DNA of 64,000 nucleotides, taken from positions 334,692-398,691 of the forward strand of contig NZ_FQZZ01000004.1 in the NCBI RefSeq assembly GCF_900142185.1, given 5' to 3'. Below, one piece after another: positions 40,994-49,283 of the stretch (its first letter is position 1; the number at the start of each line of letters is the position of its first letter). Source of the stretch: Lutimaribacter pacificus. Lineage in GTDB: Bacteria; Pseudomonadota; Alphaproteobacteria; Rhodobacterales; Rhodobacteraceae. Made by a program: the position numbers and the translations under genes. Under the pieces are notes generated by a model. The model saw only the letters and a program-made list of their open reading frames with translations. It was not told the origin of the DNA and made no database searches.

Positions 40994-42190
40994 TTACTGG
41001 GCCAGCGGACAACCGCCATCCTCGATCGGCCGGAAGGCAAGGTCCGCCGGAATTGTCGACACGACCTCGAAGTAATCCCACGGCCCCTCGGACGCCGACG
41101 GTTCCTTCACCTTGAACAGATAGGCGTCATGGATCTTGCGGCCATCGGCGCGAATCCTGCCCTTTCCGAACAGCGGGTCGTCAGTCGGCGTGTCCTTCAT
41201 GTTCGTGACGACCGTATCCGCATCGGTCGTGCCGGTGGCCTCGACCGATTTGAGATAGTGCAGAACCGCCGAGTAAACCCCCGCCTGCATCATGCTGGGC
41301 TTGGTGCCCATTTTCTCTTCGAAGCGGGCCGACCATTCGCGCGTTCCCTCGTTGAGGTTCCAGTCGAATACCGAGGCGAACAGCAGCCCTTGCGAGGCTT
41401 CGAGGCCCAGCGAGTGCACATCGTGAATGTTCAGCATGATGGCCGCGATGGATTGCCCGCCCTGTGTGACGCCGAATTCGCGCGCTTGCCGGACGGCATT
41501 GATCATGTCCTGACCGCTGTTGGCCAGTCCGATCACCTTTGCGCCCGAAGCCTGGGCCTGAAGAATGAACGACGAGAAATCCTGCCCCGGGAAGGGATGC
41601 GACACCGAACCGAGAACCTCGCCCCCGTTTTCCTGAACGACGGCCGAGGTCTGCTCGACCAGGGTGTGACCGAAGGTATAGTCGGGCGCGATGAAGAACC
41701 AGCTGTCGCCGCCCGCTTCCAGCACGGCACGTCCCGTTCCATGGGCAAGCATCCAGGTGTCATAGGTCCAGTGAACCGAATGCGGGCTGCAGTCCTCACC
41801 CGTCAGACCGGAGCTTGCCGCCGACGAGAAAAGGGCAAGTGCGTTCGAGTCCCGCAGCAGTTCATGCACCGCGAAAGCGGTGGACGATGCCGCGATGTCG
41901 ACGATGGCGTTCACGTCGTCGTCAAGCCACCGCCGGGCAATGCTGGATGCCACGTCGCCCTTGTTCTGGTGGTCGGCTGAAATCACCTCCACGTTCAGGC
42001 CCGGTGATTGGCGCGTAAAATCCTCGACCGCGAGTTCCGCGGCAAAGACCGATCCGGGCCCCGAGGCATCGGCGTAAACCCCTGAAAGATCGGTCAGAAC
42101 GCCAATCTTCACCGGAATGTCCTGTGCCGATGCGCTGGCCGCTGTCAGCAAAGCCGCGAACGACGTTAGCAAGAATCCTGTTTTCTTCAT
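40994..42190 (-). CDS. ABC transporter substrate-binding protein, LivK/HAAT type
   Basis: A 398-residue periplasmic binding protein of the Leu/Ile/Val-binding superfamily. The signal peptide is residues 1-22 (ALLTAASASAQ end). Then IPVKIGVLTDLSGVYADASGPGSVFAAELAVEDF, in parts, and a C-terminal KDTPTDDPLFGKGRIRADGRKIHDAYLFKVK tail, which resembles the subgroup often found beside aromatic or aliphatic acid catabolism genes. GGGAGGAG precedes the ATG at 42190. The ligand is unknown but is probably the inducer-linked substrate of the TetR regulon. Confidence 0.9.
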   Translation of the reverse strand: MKKTGFLLTSFAALLTAASASAQDIPVKIGVLTDLSGVYADASGPGSVFAAELAVEDFTRQSPGLNVEVISADHQNKGDVASSIARRWLDDDVNAIVDIAASSTAFAVHELLRDSNALALFSSAASSGLTGEDCSPHSVHWTYDTWMLAHGTGRAVLEAGGDSWFFIAPDYTFGHTLVEQTSAVVQENGGEVLGSVSHPFPGQDFSSFILQAQASGAKVIGLANSGQDMINAVRQAREFGVTQGGQSIAAIMLNIHDVHSLGLEASQGLLFASVFDWNLNEGTREWSARFEEKMGTKPSMMQAGVYSAVLHYLKSVEATGTTDADTVVTNMKDTPTDDPLFGKGRIRADGRKIHDAYLFKVKEPSASEGPWDYFEVVSTIPADLAFRPIEDGGCPLAQ

Positions 42191-42234
42191 TTCTTTCTCC
42201 TCCCTGTGCGGCGCGTTTGCGCCATTGAAATTTC

Positions 42235-42978
42235 TCACACGCCCAGATAGGCGCGCAGCTTGTCCAAGTTCTGCTCGAGTTCCTCGCTGGTGAACGTGTC
42301 GATTACCTCGCCCTGCTCGACGACGTAATGCCGGTCGGCCACCGTCGAGGCGAAGTGGAAGTTCTGCTCGACCAGGACGATGGTGAAGCCTTCCTTCTTC
42401 AGTTTTGCGATGGTTCGGCCGATCTGCTTCACGATGACCGGGGCCAGCCCCTCGGTCGGTTCGTCAAGCAGCAGCATCTTCGATCCGGTCCGCAATATGC
42501 GCCCGATCGCCAGCATCTGCTGTTCGCCGCCCGACAGCTTCGTGCCCGGGCTGGACAGCCTTTCCTTCAGGTTCGGAAACAGCTCGTATATCTGCTCGAC
42601 AGTCATGCCGCCCGGCTTGACCTGGGGCGGCAGCAACAGGTTCTCTTCCACCGAAAGCGACGAGAAGATACCCCTCTCTTCGGGGCAAATGGCGATGCCC
42701 GCCCGCGCGATCGCACGGCTGGGCAGGCCGATCATCTCCTGACCGTCGAACTTCACCGAACCGCTGCGCTGACCGAGAACGCCCATGATCGCTTTCAGCG
42801 TGGTTGTCTTGCCGGCACCGTTTCGCCCGAGAAGCGTCACCACCTCGCCTTCGCGCACGTCGAATGTAACGCCATGCAGCACGTGGCTTTCGCCATACCA
42901 TCCTTCAAGCCCCTCGACCGCCAGCAGAGGCGTCCCTGTCCGAGAACCCTTGTCACGTGTCGGTGCCAGCTCAGCCAT
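42235..42978 (-). CDS. livF: ABC transporter ATP-binding protein LivF
   Basis: A 247-residue ABC ATPase with Walker A GRNGAGKTT, signature LSGGEQQMLAIGRIL, Walker B MLLLDEPTEGLAP (the LivF-specific EGLAP) and H-loop VEQN. It overlaps livG by 8 bp. Its first 15 residues are an unusual hydrophilic extension. Confidence 0.93.
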   Translation of the reverse strand: MAELAPTRDKGSRTGTPLLAVEGLEGWYGESHVLHGVTFDVREGEVVTLLGRNGAGKTTTLKAIMGVLGQRSGSVKFDGQEMIGLPSRAIARAGIAICPEERGIFSSLSVEENLLLPPQVKPGGMTVEQIYELFPNLKERLSSPGTKLSGGEQQMLAIGRILRTGSKMLLLDEPTEGLAPVIVKQIGRTIAKLKKEGFTIVLVEQNFHFASTVADRHYVVEQGEVIDTFTSEELEQNLDKLRAYLGV

Positions 42979-43723
42979 GATCTTCTCCGATATAGGCTTC
43001 GATCACCCGCGCGTCCTGCGAAACGGTGGCATAGTCGCCCTCCGCCAGAACCTTGCCCCTTGCCAGAACCGAAATCGTGTCCGAAAGCGTGGCCACGACC
43101 GACAGGTTGTGCTCGACCATCAGGATGGTCCGGTTGACCGAAATTCGCCTTATGAGTTCCGAAATACGCTCGACATCCGCCTGGGCCATGCCGGCCATCG
43201 GTTCGTCAAGCAGCAACATGTCCGGGTCGACCGCCAGCGTCGTGGCAATCTCAAGTGCCCGCTTCCGTCCATATGACAGGTCGGCCGCGTGAACATCCCT
43301 GAACTCGGACAGGCCGACATCCTCAAGAAGCGCGCACGCCTCGTCATTGAACTGCAACAATACCTTCTGCGAGCGCCAGAAATCGAAGCTGTCACCACGC
43401 TGCCTTTGAAGCGCGATGCATACGTTCTCGAGAGCTGTCAAATGCGGAAACACCGCCGATATCTGAAAGGACCGCACGATACCCAGCCGCGCAATATCTG
43501 CCGGCGACATGGCCGTAATATCGTGACCCTTGTAGGAAATCGTTCCATGCGTCGGAGTCAGAAACTTGGTCAGCAAATTGAAACAGGTGGTCTTTCCGGC
43601 CCCATTCGGACCGATCAGCGCATGAATCTGCCCCCGTTTCACATGAAGATTCACATCATCAACGGCAACAAAACCGCCAAATGATTTGGTCAGGTTGGTA
43701 GCACTCAGGAGGACATCATTCAT
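42971..43723 (-). CDS. livG: ABC transporter ATP-binding protein LivG
   Basis: A 250-residue ABC ATPase: Walker A GPNGAGKTT, NLLTKFLTPTHGTI, signature region LSYGRKRALEIATTLA and Walker B MLLLDEPMAGMAQ. The signature is the LivG-type variant. First gene of the LIV-SDR unit; a promoter with a TetR-type palindrome lies about 240 bp upstream. Confidence 0.93.
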   Translation of the reverse strand: MNDVLLSATNLTKSFGGFVAVDDVNLHVKRGQIHALIGPNGAGKTTCFNLLTKFLTPTHGTISYKGHDITAMSPADIARLGIVRSFQISAVFPHLTALENVCIALQRQRGDSFDFWRSQKVLLQFNDEACALLEDVGLSEFRDVHAADLSYGRKRALEIATTLAVDPDMLLLDEPMAGMAQADVERISELIRRISVNRTILMVEHNLSVVATLSDTISVLARGKVLAEGDYATVSQDARVIEAYIGEDHG

Positions 43724-43946
43724 TAGCTATGCCGATCGCTGACATTAAAAGAAAGTAAGCAGGCGCATTACGCCCTGGCGATTAACCCAACGGGAAATTC
43801 TTAAATTGCACTTTCAGCGCAATCGGGAATATCTGCCCGGCCCGATATCGACTGCATGGCCACACCGGCCAAAGCGGTTGTGCGGTGCGTTTGTGATACT
43901 GGACACCTTGTCTCCACCTCACTCTCCTCCCCCTCAAGAGTAGAAT

Positions 43947-43960
43947 ATACCGACTAGTAT
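43947..43960. promoter_or_regulatory. TetR-type operator 1 (liv promoter)
   Basis: ATACC-GACT-AGTAT (one mismatch from a perfect WTACC-N4-GGTAW palindrome). It begins 3 bp beyond the -10 and covers the expected transcription start of the liv unit. The same element recurs at 51105-51120 and 51429-51444. Confidence 0.65.
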
Positions 43961-43963
43961 AAT

Positions 43964-43992
43964 TGTCTAACTTTAGGTAGATTGCCTGTCAA
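43964..43992 (-). promoter_or_regulatory. Promoter of the LIV transporter unit
   Basis: On the minus strand: -35 TTGACA (43992-43987), 17-nt spacer, -10 TAGACA (43969-43964). The acs promoter has the same layout, including TTGACAGGC and an AGACA -10. Confidence 0.6.
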
Positions 43993-44340
43993 GCCCCGCT
44001 GCTCGCGGCGCGGATTTAATCTTGCCTGCACAATGCATGATTTCCACGTCCGCTCGGCAGGGATGGGCATTCTCGACAATCAAAGGGCTCTGGCACATCG
44101 TGTCCCGGGCAAAGTGACGGTGATGCAGGGACCGGATTCATCGACAGATGACACCGGCAAAGTGACCGGCGAAATCAGGCGTGGGGCGCGCGAACATATC
44201 GGTTCGGCGGGGAACCGGGATCATTTTGGGCGGGTTCGCGCGGTCAGGCAAGCCGCGCAGAAAGGTGACCCACAGCTGTCATAACGACATGGAAACGAAC
44301 GGCACTTTGGAGAGCCGGCCATGGGAAGCCGACTGTATCG

Positions 44341-45051
44341 TCACGCTGACTGCAACTTATGATCAAGCGGTGTCGTGCACTTCACCATGTTAAGGCCGAA
44401 CTGGCCGAGCTTTTGTGCGATGGTTTCCGGGCTGTGACGACCATCCTGCCGATACCAGCGGTGCACCCAGCGCACCATGCCGATTATCGCCATCGACGCC
44501 ATGCTGGCATCCTCGATCTCGAAAAGGCCCTGGTCGATACCGTCCTGTATCAGCTTGCTGAGGTTGCGATGGACCGACCGTTCGATTTCGGTAGATGCCT
44601 TGAGCGCCTCGGCCGACAGGTGTTTCTGCTCCTGGAGAAATACACCGCTCGCCACCTGGTTCAGGATATTCTCGTTCACGAAAAGGCGAATGAAATCCAC
44701 CAGCGCCTTATCGGGAGAGGCCTCGTTACTCATTATAAGCTGGATCTCGGACAAGAGACGCTCGGCCACCTGCAGATGGACAGCTTCCAATATCGCACGC
44801 TTGTTCTTAAAATAGCTGTAGATAAATGGCTTCGTCACGCCGAGTTCATTCGAGAGAAGCTCGATCGTGGTTAATTCATACCCATGTTCAAAAAAACATT
44901 TCGACGCAACCTCAAGAATACGGGAACGCTTGAATGCCCGGGTCTGCTCTCGAATACTCTGTCGATCATTCTTTTTCTCATCCGAAAGACGTTTCCGGGG
45001 TGTTCGCACCGTCCTTTTGGCGTCCATGGGATTATCGCTTTCTGAATTCAT
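44341..45051 (-). CDS. TetR-family transcriptional regulator
   Basis: A 236-residue regulator. After a basic 45-residue N-terminal arm, the helix-turn-helix is at about 48-90 (LEVASKCFFEHGYELTTIELLSNELGVTKPFIYSYFKNKRAIL, in parts). The ligand domain follows and includes a FQ-poor helical core with VRWVHRWYRQDG, resembling regulators of CoA-linked catabolism. It is the last gene of the acs unit (99 bp after the hydratase), so it would be autoregulated through the acs promoter. It is the obvious candidate to bind the three operators in this region. Confidence 0.9.
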   Translation of the reverse strand: MNSESDNPMDAKRTVRTPRKRLSDEKKNDRQSIREQTRAFKRSRILEVASKCFFEHGYELTTIELLSNELGVTKPFIYSYFKNKRAILEAVHLQVAERLLSEIQLIMSNEASPDKALVDFIRLFVNENILNQVASGVFLQEQKHLSAEALKASTEIERSVHRNLSKLIQDGIDQGLFEIEDASMASMAIIGMVRWVHRWYRQDGRHSPETIAQKLGQFGLNMVKCTTPLDHKLQSA

Positions 45052-45150
45052 ACTGCCATATCAAGCATCCGGTTGTTTTTACCACCATGTCCCGCCTTAG
45101 GCCACCCCCAGCCACGCCGTTTCCCGACACACAGGACTGCGACGAATGGG

Positions 45151-46023
45151 TCATCCGCCGTTCCCGTCGATCAGGGACCGGCCATTGTCGAGAACGATTG
45201 TGTCACGCTCTTTTGCGCGGGCCCGGAACGTCACGTCCTCCCCCCGGCGCCACAGTTCGAGATCAATCGTTTCGCCGGGGAACAGGGGGGCCACGAAACG
45301 CGCGGCCAGGCTGCGCAGCCGGGCAGGGTCGCCTGCGCAAAGCCGCGTCGTGATCATGTGCGCGACGATGCCAAGGGAACAAAGCCCGTGAAGGATCGGC
45401 CGCGGGAACCCCGCCGCCCTGGCGGCTTCGGGGTCGATATGCAGCGGGTTCAGATCGCCGCTCAGCCGATAGATCAGTGCGCTCTGGTTCAGTGTCCCGA
45501 ATGAAACGATGTCGTCCGGCGCCGTATCGGGAATACCGTGCGGGCGGGCGAGAGGCGCGCCGATCGCTTCAACCGATTGGCCATCGCCTCGGAACAGATA
45601 GGTTGTCTCGATATCGCACAGATGCGTGTCGTCCGCCCGGGAATAAAGGCTCCGGCGCGTCACCAGCAGCAGACCCCGCTCCGGCCCCTTGTCCGCGACG
45701 GAAACGACCGAGTTTCGCCCGACGACCTCGCCTTCCACGGGCATCGGCGCGTGGAAGGTGGCACTCACCCCGGCATTCACCAGCCTCGAGAAATCAAGCC
45801 CGAGCTGCGGGTCCGCGAACCAGGCGCCGGGCGATCCGACAACAAGCCCGAGTGTCGGCAATGCCCTCAACCCTTTCTCATAGAGAAAGGACAATTGCCC
45901 CGGGTCGACCGGATCCCCCCCCAGACCGACGCCGAGCGCGTAAAGAATGGTATCTCGCCGCGTGTAGGACTGGGCAGAGTCTGGAATGGGCCAGTTCAGA
46001 TATGTTGCGTGACTGTGTGGCAT
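45151..46023 (-). CDS. MaoC-like 2-enoyl-CoA hydratase (hydratase 2, double hot-dog)
   Basis: A 290-residue protein with two hot-dog halves. The C-terminal half has the full hydratase-2 motif YRLSGDLNPLHIDPEAA (about residues 190-206) with catalytic Asp and His, followed by FPRPILHGLCSLG. This matches the hydratase domain of peroxisomal MFE-2 and bacterial steroid or branched-chain hydratases that form (3R)-hydroxyacyl-CoA. The ATG at 46023 with AGGA upstream is preferred; a TTG 23 codons earlier would overlap the thiolase gene. Lies between thiolase-like and tetR genes. Confidence 0.88.
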   Translation of the reverse strand: MPHSHATYLNWPIPDSAQSYTRRDTILYALGVGLGGDPVDPGQLSFLYEKGLRALPTLGLVVGSPGAWFADPQLGLDFSRLVNAGVSATFHAPMPVEGEVVGRNSVVSVADKGPERGLLLVTRRSLYSRADDTHLCDIETTYLFRGDGQSVEAIGAPLARPHGIPDTAPDDIVSFGTLNQSALIYRLSGDLNPLHIDPEAARAAGFPRPILHGLCSLGIVAHMITTRLCAGDPARLRSLAARFVAPLFPGETIDLELWRRGEDVTFRARAKERDTIVLDNGRSLIDGNGG

Positions 46024-46088
46024 GACGTCATCCTGGGTTATCAAGCTCCACGATCGTTGCGGAATTGCTGCTTCGAAACTCGCATCGT

Positions 46089-47255
46089 TCAAACGGTTGC
46101 CGCCGTTCCGAGAATGGCCGTGGACTGAACCGAAAGCACCGCGCCGTTGCCGTGAACCAGCGCGACATCGGCATCCTTCACGGATCGCTCGCCCGCTTCG
46201 CCGCGCAACTGCCGGGCGGCTTCGATGATTGCGAAAACGCCGTACATGCCGGGGTGACAGCAGGACAGCCCACCGCCATTGGTGTTCACCGGCAACACGC
46301 CGCCGGGGGCGATCGCCCCACCGCTGACAAAGGCACCGCCTTCGCCTTTCGGACAGAATCCGAGATCTTCGAGGAACAGGATCGTGTTGATCGTAAAGGC
46401 ATCATAGAGCTGGACCAGGTCGACATCGGATGGCCCGAGCCCGGCAGCCGCATAGGCGCGGCGGCCGGATTCGCGCGCGGATGTGACGGTCAGGTCCGGC
46501 ATGGATGCGATCTGCCGGTGGGATATTTCCGTCGCAGATCCCAACACATAGACCGGGGGCTTCGGCAAATCCTTCACCCGGTCCGGCCGGACAAGAACGA
46601 TCGCGCCGGCACCGTCGGTTACCAGGCAGCAATCACGGACGGTCAAGGGATCGCTCAACATCCGCGAGGAAAGCACATCCTCGATGGAAAGAGGTTTGCG
46701 CATGAATGCCTCGGGATTGAGCTGGGCCCATTTGCGCGCAGCGACGGCAACTTCGGCAAGCTGTTCGCGTGTCGTTCCGAAGTCATGCATGTGCCGCGCG
46801 GCCGCAAGCGCATAGGACGAGATCGGGTTGCGCGGCCGATAGGGCGCCTCATACGGAAGCGTATCCAGCAGGGGCGACAGCAAGCGCCCTTTCTTGCCCG
46901 CCGCGCCGGTACGCTGATGGCTTCCGTAACAGATCAGCGCGACATCGCATTCACCGGATTGCAGCGCCATGGCCGCCGATTTCAGGAAGCCCACGGTGGA
47001 TGCCCCACCGAGAAAGGTAGTGTCCGCAAACCGCGGGTGAATCCCCAGATACTCGGCAACCGACAAGCTGGTAAGCGGATGATAGGGGGTTACGGCGAAC
47101 AGGCCATCGACATCCTTGATGGAAAGGCCGGCATCCTTCAGTGCCGCCGCCGAAGCCGCCGCTAGCAGTTCGAGCGTGTCGTATCCGAATGCCTCGCCAA
47201 TTCCGGCGGTCGCCGCTCCGGCGATGACCGCGCTACCTCGCAACATGTCGGTCAT
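46089..47255 (-). CDS. Thiolase-fold protein (SCP2/Ltp-type) without the usual nucleophilic Cys; putative retro-aldolase or acyltransferase
   Basis: A 388-residue thiolase-superfamily protein. At the position of the first catalytic Cys it reads FLGGASTVGF (83-87 GGAST), with no Cys. The SCP2-thiolase HDCF motif is replaced by LYDAF (Y284), and 331-339 reads SCCHPGMYG. The same Cys loss and Tyr gain occur in Ltp2-type aldolases, which work with a DUF35 partner to cleave 3-hydroxyacyl-CoA side chains in actinobacterial steroid breakdown. Its GTG-started DUF35 neighbour overlaps it by 4 bp. Retro-aldol cleavage is therefore a reasonable inference, not proof; ordinary thiolysis is less likely. 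Confidence 0.8.
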   Translation of the reverse strand: MTDMLRGSAVIAGAATAGIGEAFGYDTLELLAAASAAALKDAGLSIKDVDGLFAVTPYHPLTSLSVAEYLGIHPRFADTTFLGGASTVGFLKSAAMALQSGECDVALICYGSHQRTGAAGKKGRLLSPLLDTLPYEAPYRPRNPISSYALAAARHMHDFGTTREQLAEVAVAARKWAQLNPEAFMRKPLSIEDVLSSRMLSDPLTVRDCCLVTDGAGAIVLVRPDRVKDLPKPPVYVLGSATEISHRQIASMPDLTVTSARESGRRAYAAAGLGPSDVDLVQLYDAFTINTILFLEDLGFCPKGEGGAFVSGGAIAPGGVLPVNTNGGGLSCCHPGMYGVFAIIEAARQLRGEAGERSVKDADVALVHGNGAVLSVQSTAILGTAATV

Positions 47256-47668
47256 GGCCGCACCTCCGGGGGAACGAAGACGACGACGGGTTTTCCGCCT
47301 TCATCCTTGAGCGACAGCCGCAACTTCATCCCGATCGCAACACGCTCGGGGTCGACATTCTCGACCCGTGACATCAGGCGCGGCCCCTCGGCGAGTTCGA
47401 CGAGGGCCACGTTGTAATCTCCCCCCTCTTCGGCGCCCTGCCGCACCACGGTCGTCGAGTATACAACGGCATCGCCGGATGCCTCGACGGCCCGCAGGTC
47501 GTCGGCGCCACAATGGGTGCAAACAAGGCGCGGATAGAAGATATGCCCGGCACATTGATTGCATTTCTGGATGAGGAATACCCCTTGCGCGAGGGCATCT
47601 TCATATGCGCGGGCGGGGCCGGGCCCGTCCGTGCCGGACGCGGGCGAGGTATCGGGAATGGTTTGCAC
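47252..47668 (-). CDS. Zn-ribbon/OB-fold protein (DUF35 family)
   Basis: A 138-residue protein with an N-terminal rubredoxin-like zinc ribbon (CNQC about residues 37-40 and CTHC about 51-54) and a C-terminal OB fold (RVENVDPERVAIGMKLRL). DUF35 proteins partner thiolase-fold enzymes and complete their acyl-CoA sites. Starts with GTG at 47668 behind a perfect AGGAGG. Translationally coupled to the thiolase-like gene by ATGA overlap. Confidence 0.9.
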   Translation of the reverse strand: MQTIPDTSPASGTDGPGPARAYEDALAQGVFLIQKCNQCAGHIFYPRLVCTHCGADDLRAVEASGDAVVYSTTVVRQGAEEGGDYNVALVELAEGPRLMSRVENVDPERVAIGMKLRLSLKDEGGKPVVVFVPPEVRP

Positions 47669-47682
47669 GACGATCCTCCTGC

Positions 47683-48603
47683 CTAGATCGGATTCCAGGA
47701 AAACACGTCGGCAATCGCCTCAAGCGGCGTCAGCGACGATTTGAAGGCAGGCAATGCATGTTCCGCAATGCTTTCCGGCGTCCAGCCCTGCGATTGATGC
47801 ACCGAGCGAACGGGGCGTGTCTGGTTGTAGAGGAATATCTCGTTCCCGCGCACCGAGAATATCTGCCCCGTGACATTGCTTGCCAGGTCGCTCATGAGGA
47901 ATACCGCCAGCGGCGCCACCTTCTCGGGCGCCAGCCCCTTGCGGGTCTGCTCGAGCAGTGCTTTCTGATGCTCGGTTTCGCTCGGAAGGTTTGCGGTCAT
48001 ACGGCTGAAGGCCGCCGGAGATATGCAGTTCGACCGCACGCCGAACCGGCTCATATCCAGCGCGATGCAACGGGACAGCCCGACCAGCCCCAGCTTGGCC
48101 GCCCCGTAATTCGCCTGGCCGTAGTTCCCGATAAGGCCGGTCGACGATGTCATGTGAACGAACGCGCCGCTCCCCTGATTGCGGAAATGCTCGGCGGCTG
48201 CGCGCGACACGTTGAACGACCCGACAAGATGGACCTGAAGCACGGCCATGAATTCGTCGGCGCTCATCTTGTGGAAGATGCGGTCCCGCAAGATTCCGGC
48301 ATTGTTGACCACGCCGTCTATGCGGCCGAAGGCATCAATGGCGGTCGCTATGATGTCCTGGGCGCTGTCCCATTCGGAAACGCTGTGGTGGCTTGAAACC
48401 GCCTGCCCGCCCCTGGCCCGGATTTCGGCGACCACGTCGTCGGCGGGGCTTTTGCTGGCCCCCTCACCCGACACCGAGGCCCCAAGGTCGTTCACGACGA
48501 CCCTGGCCCCGGCCTCGGCCAGCAGAAGCGATATGCCGCGACCGATGCCGCGGCCGCCTCCGGTCACGACGATCACTTTGTCTGTTACACATTTATCAGT
48601 CAT
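47683..48603 (-). CDS. SDR, (3R)-hydroxyacyl-CoA dehydrogenase type (MFE-2-like)
   Basis: A 306-residue SDR, longer than classical ones. TGGGRGIGRGISLLLAEAGA and VVVNDLGASVSGEGAS match the dehydrogenase unit of multifunctional enzyme 2, with an inserted loop after beta-2. Then NNAGILRDRIFHKM, Ser in HMTSSTGLIG and YGAAKLGLVGLSR (YxxxK). A C-terminal extension of about 60 residues includes a 3-(acyl-CoA)-type loop. GGGAGG precedes the ATG at 48603. With the hydratase 2 genes it makes a split MFE-2 pathway: enoyl-CoA to 3-ketoacyl-CoA. Confidence 0.88.
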   Translation of the reverse strand: MTDKCVTDKVIVVTGGGRGIGRGISLLLAEAGARVVVNDLGASVSGEGASKSPADDVVAEIRARGGQAVSSHHSVSEWDSAQDIIATAIDAFGRIDGVVNNAGILRDRIFHKMSADEFMAVLQVHLVGSFNVSRAAAEHFRNQGSGAFVHMTSSTGLIGNYGQANYGAAKLGLVGLSRCIALDMSRFGVRSNCISPAAFSRMTANLPSETEHQKALLEQTRKGLAPEKVAPLAVFLMSDLASNVTGQIFSVRGNEIFLYNQTRPVRSVHQSQGWTPESIAEHALPAFKSSLTPLEAIADVFSWNPI

Positions 48604-48619
48604 TTCACTCGGCCTCCCG

Positions 48620-49108
48620 TTAATTTGCCCGATGGTTCGCATCCTGAAGTCGGCGCTCGTAAATCGCGCTGATGGAGTCGGAAATGCAGGCGGGCTTGCT
48701 GCCGCCCTCGATCTCCATCACGTTGTGAAACCGCGTCTTGTTTCCCGGACCCAGATCTTCGATCGAGACGAGGCTCTGACGAAGCCGCACCCGATCACCG
48801 GCACGGACCGGCGATGGCATCCGCACTTTCTCGAGCCCGTAATTGAGTCCGCGTTCGAGCGACTCCAGCGTCCAGATCTGGTGGCTCAGATGCGTGACAA
48901 GGGACAGCGTGAGGTAACCATGGGCAAGCGTCCGCCCCTGCGGCAGTTCCCGGGCCGCCCGCTCCACATCGACATGTATCCAGTAATCGTCACCCGTCGC
49001 GCGCGCGAAATCGTCGATACGCTCCTGATCAATCAGGACCCAGTCACTTACCCCAAGCTCCGTCCCCACCAGCGCCTTCATCGCCTCGATCGTCTGAATT
49101 CTTCGCAT
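48620..49108 (-). CDS. MaoC-family (R)-specific enoyl-CoA hydratase
   Basis: A 162-residue single hot-dog protein. The active-site helix FARATGDDYWIHVDVERAAR has Asp and His in the R-hydratase positions, followed by TLAHGYLTLSL. It functions as a homodimer in the family. The ATG at 49108 has GGAGA upstream. It is 17 bp from the SDR start. Having both a single and a double hot-dog hydratase in one operon suggests two different enoyl-CoA substrates. Confidence 0.87.
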   Translation of the reverse strand: MRRIQTIEAMKALVGTELGVSDWVLIDQERIDDFARATGDDYWIHVDVERAARELPQGRTLAHGYLTLSLVTHLSHQIWTLESLERGLNYGLEKVRMPSPVRAGDRVRLRQSLVSIEDLGPGNKTRFHNVMEIEGGSKPACISDSISAIYERRLQDANHRAN

Positions 49109-49283
49109 CCGGTCATCTCCATCGTGAACGGGAAAATGCGTCCTTCCCATTCGCTTTCAGTTCGGCGCGGCGGGTATGGCTGCAACCGGGCCTTCGCCGG
49201 CCATTCACAGCGAAGGTTCGGTTCGGCTTGGCAGACGGGGCGATCGACGCCGGCGATCGGAACCGGATGCGCAAAGCGCCAAC

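Larger units (their letters stand above)
43724..44340. other. 617-bp intergenic region with the liv promoter
   Basis: It holds the livG promoter-operator (43947-43992) and a roughly 220-bp leader before livG. No convincing gene was found; an apparent 100-codon plus-strand frame begins with TTG and has no motif or SD. The stretch 44100-44300 has a repeated GGCAAAGTGAC (44108-44118 and 44157-44167) and a GGTGACCCACAG segment, possibly debris of an old mobile element. Confidence 0.5.

Noticed and set aside
43982..44284. 100-codon plus-strand frame in the liv promoter gap
   Set aside because: Begins with TTG inside the liv -35 region, has no Shine-Dalgarno and no recognisable motif.
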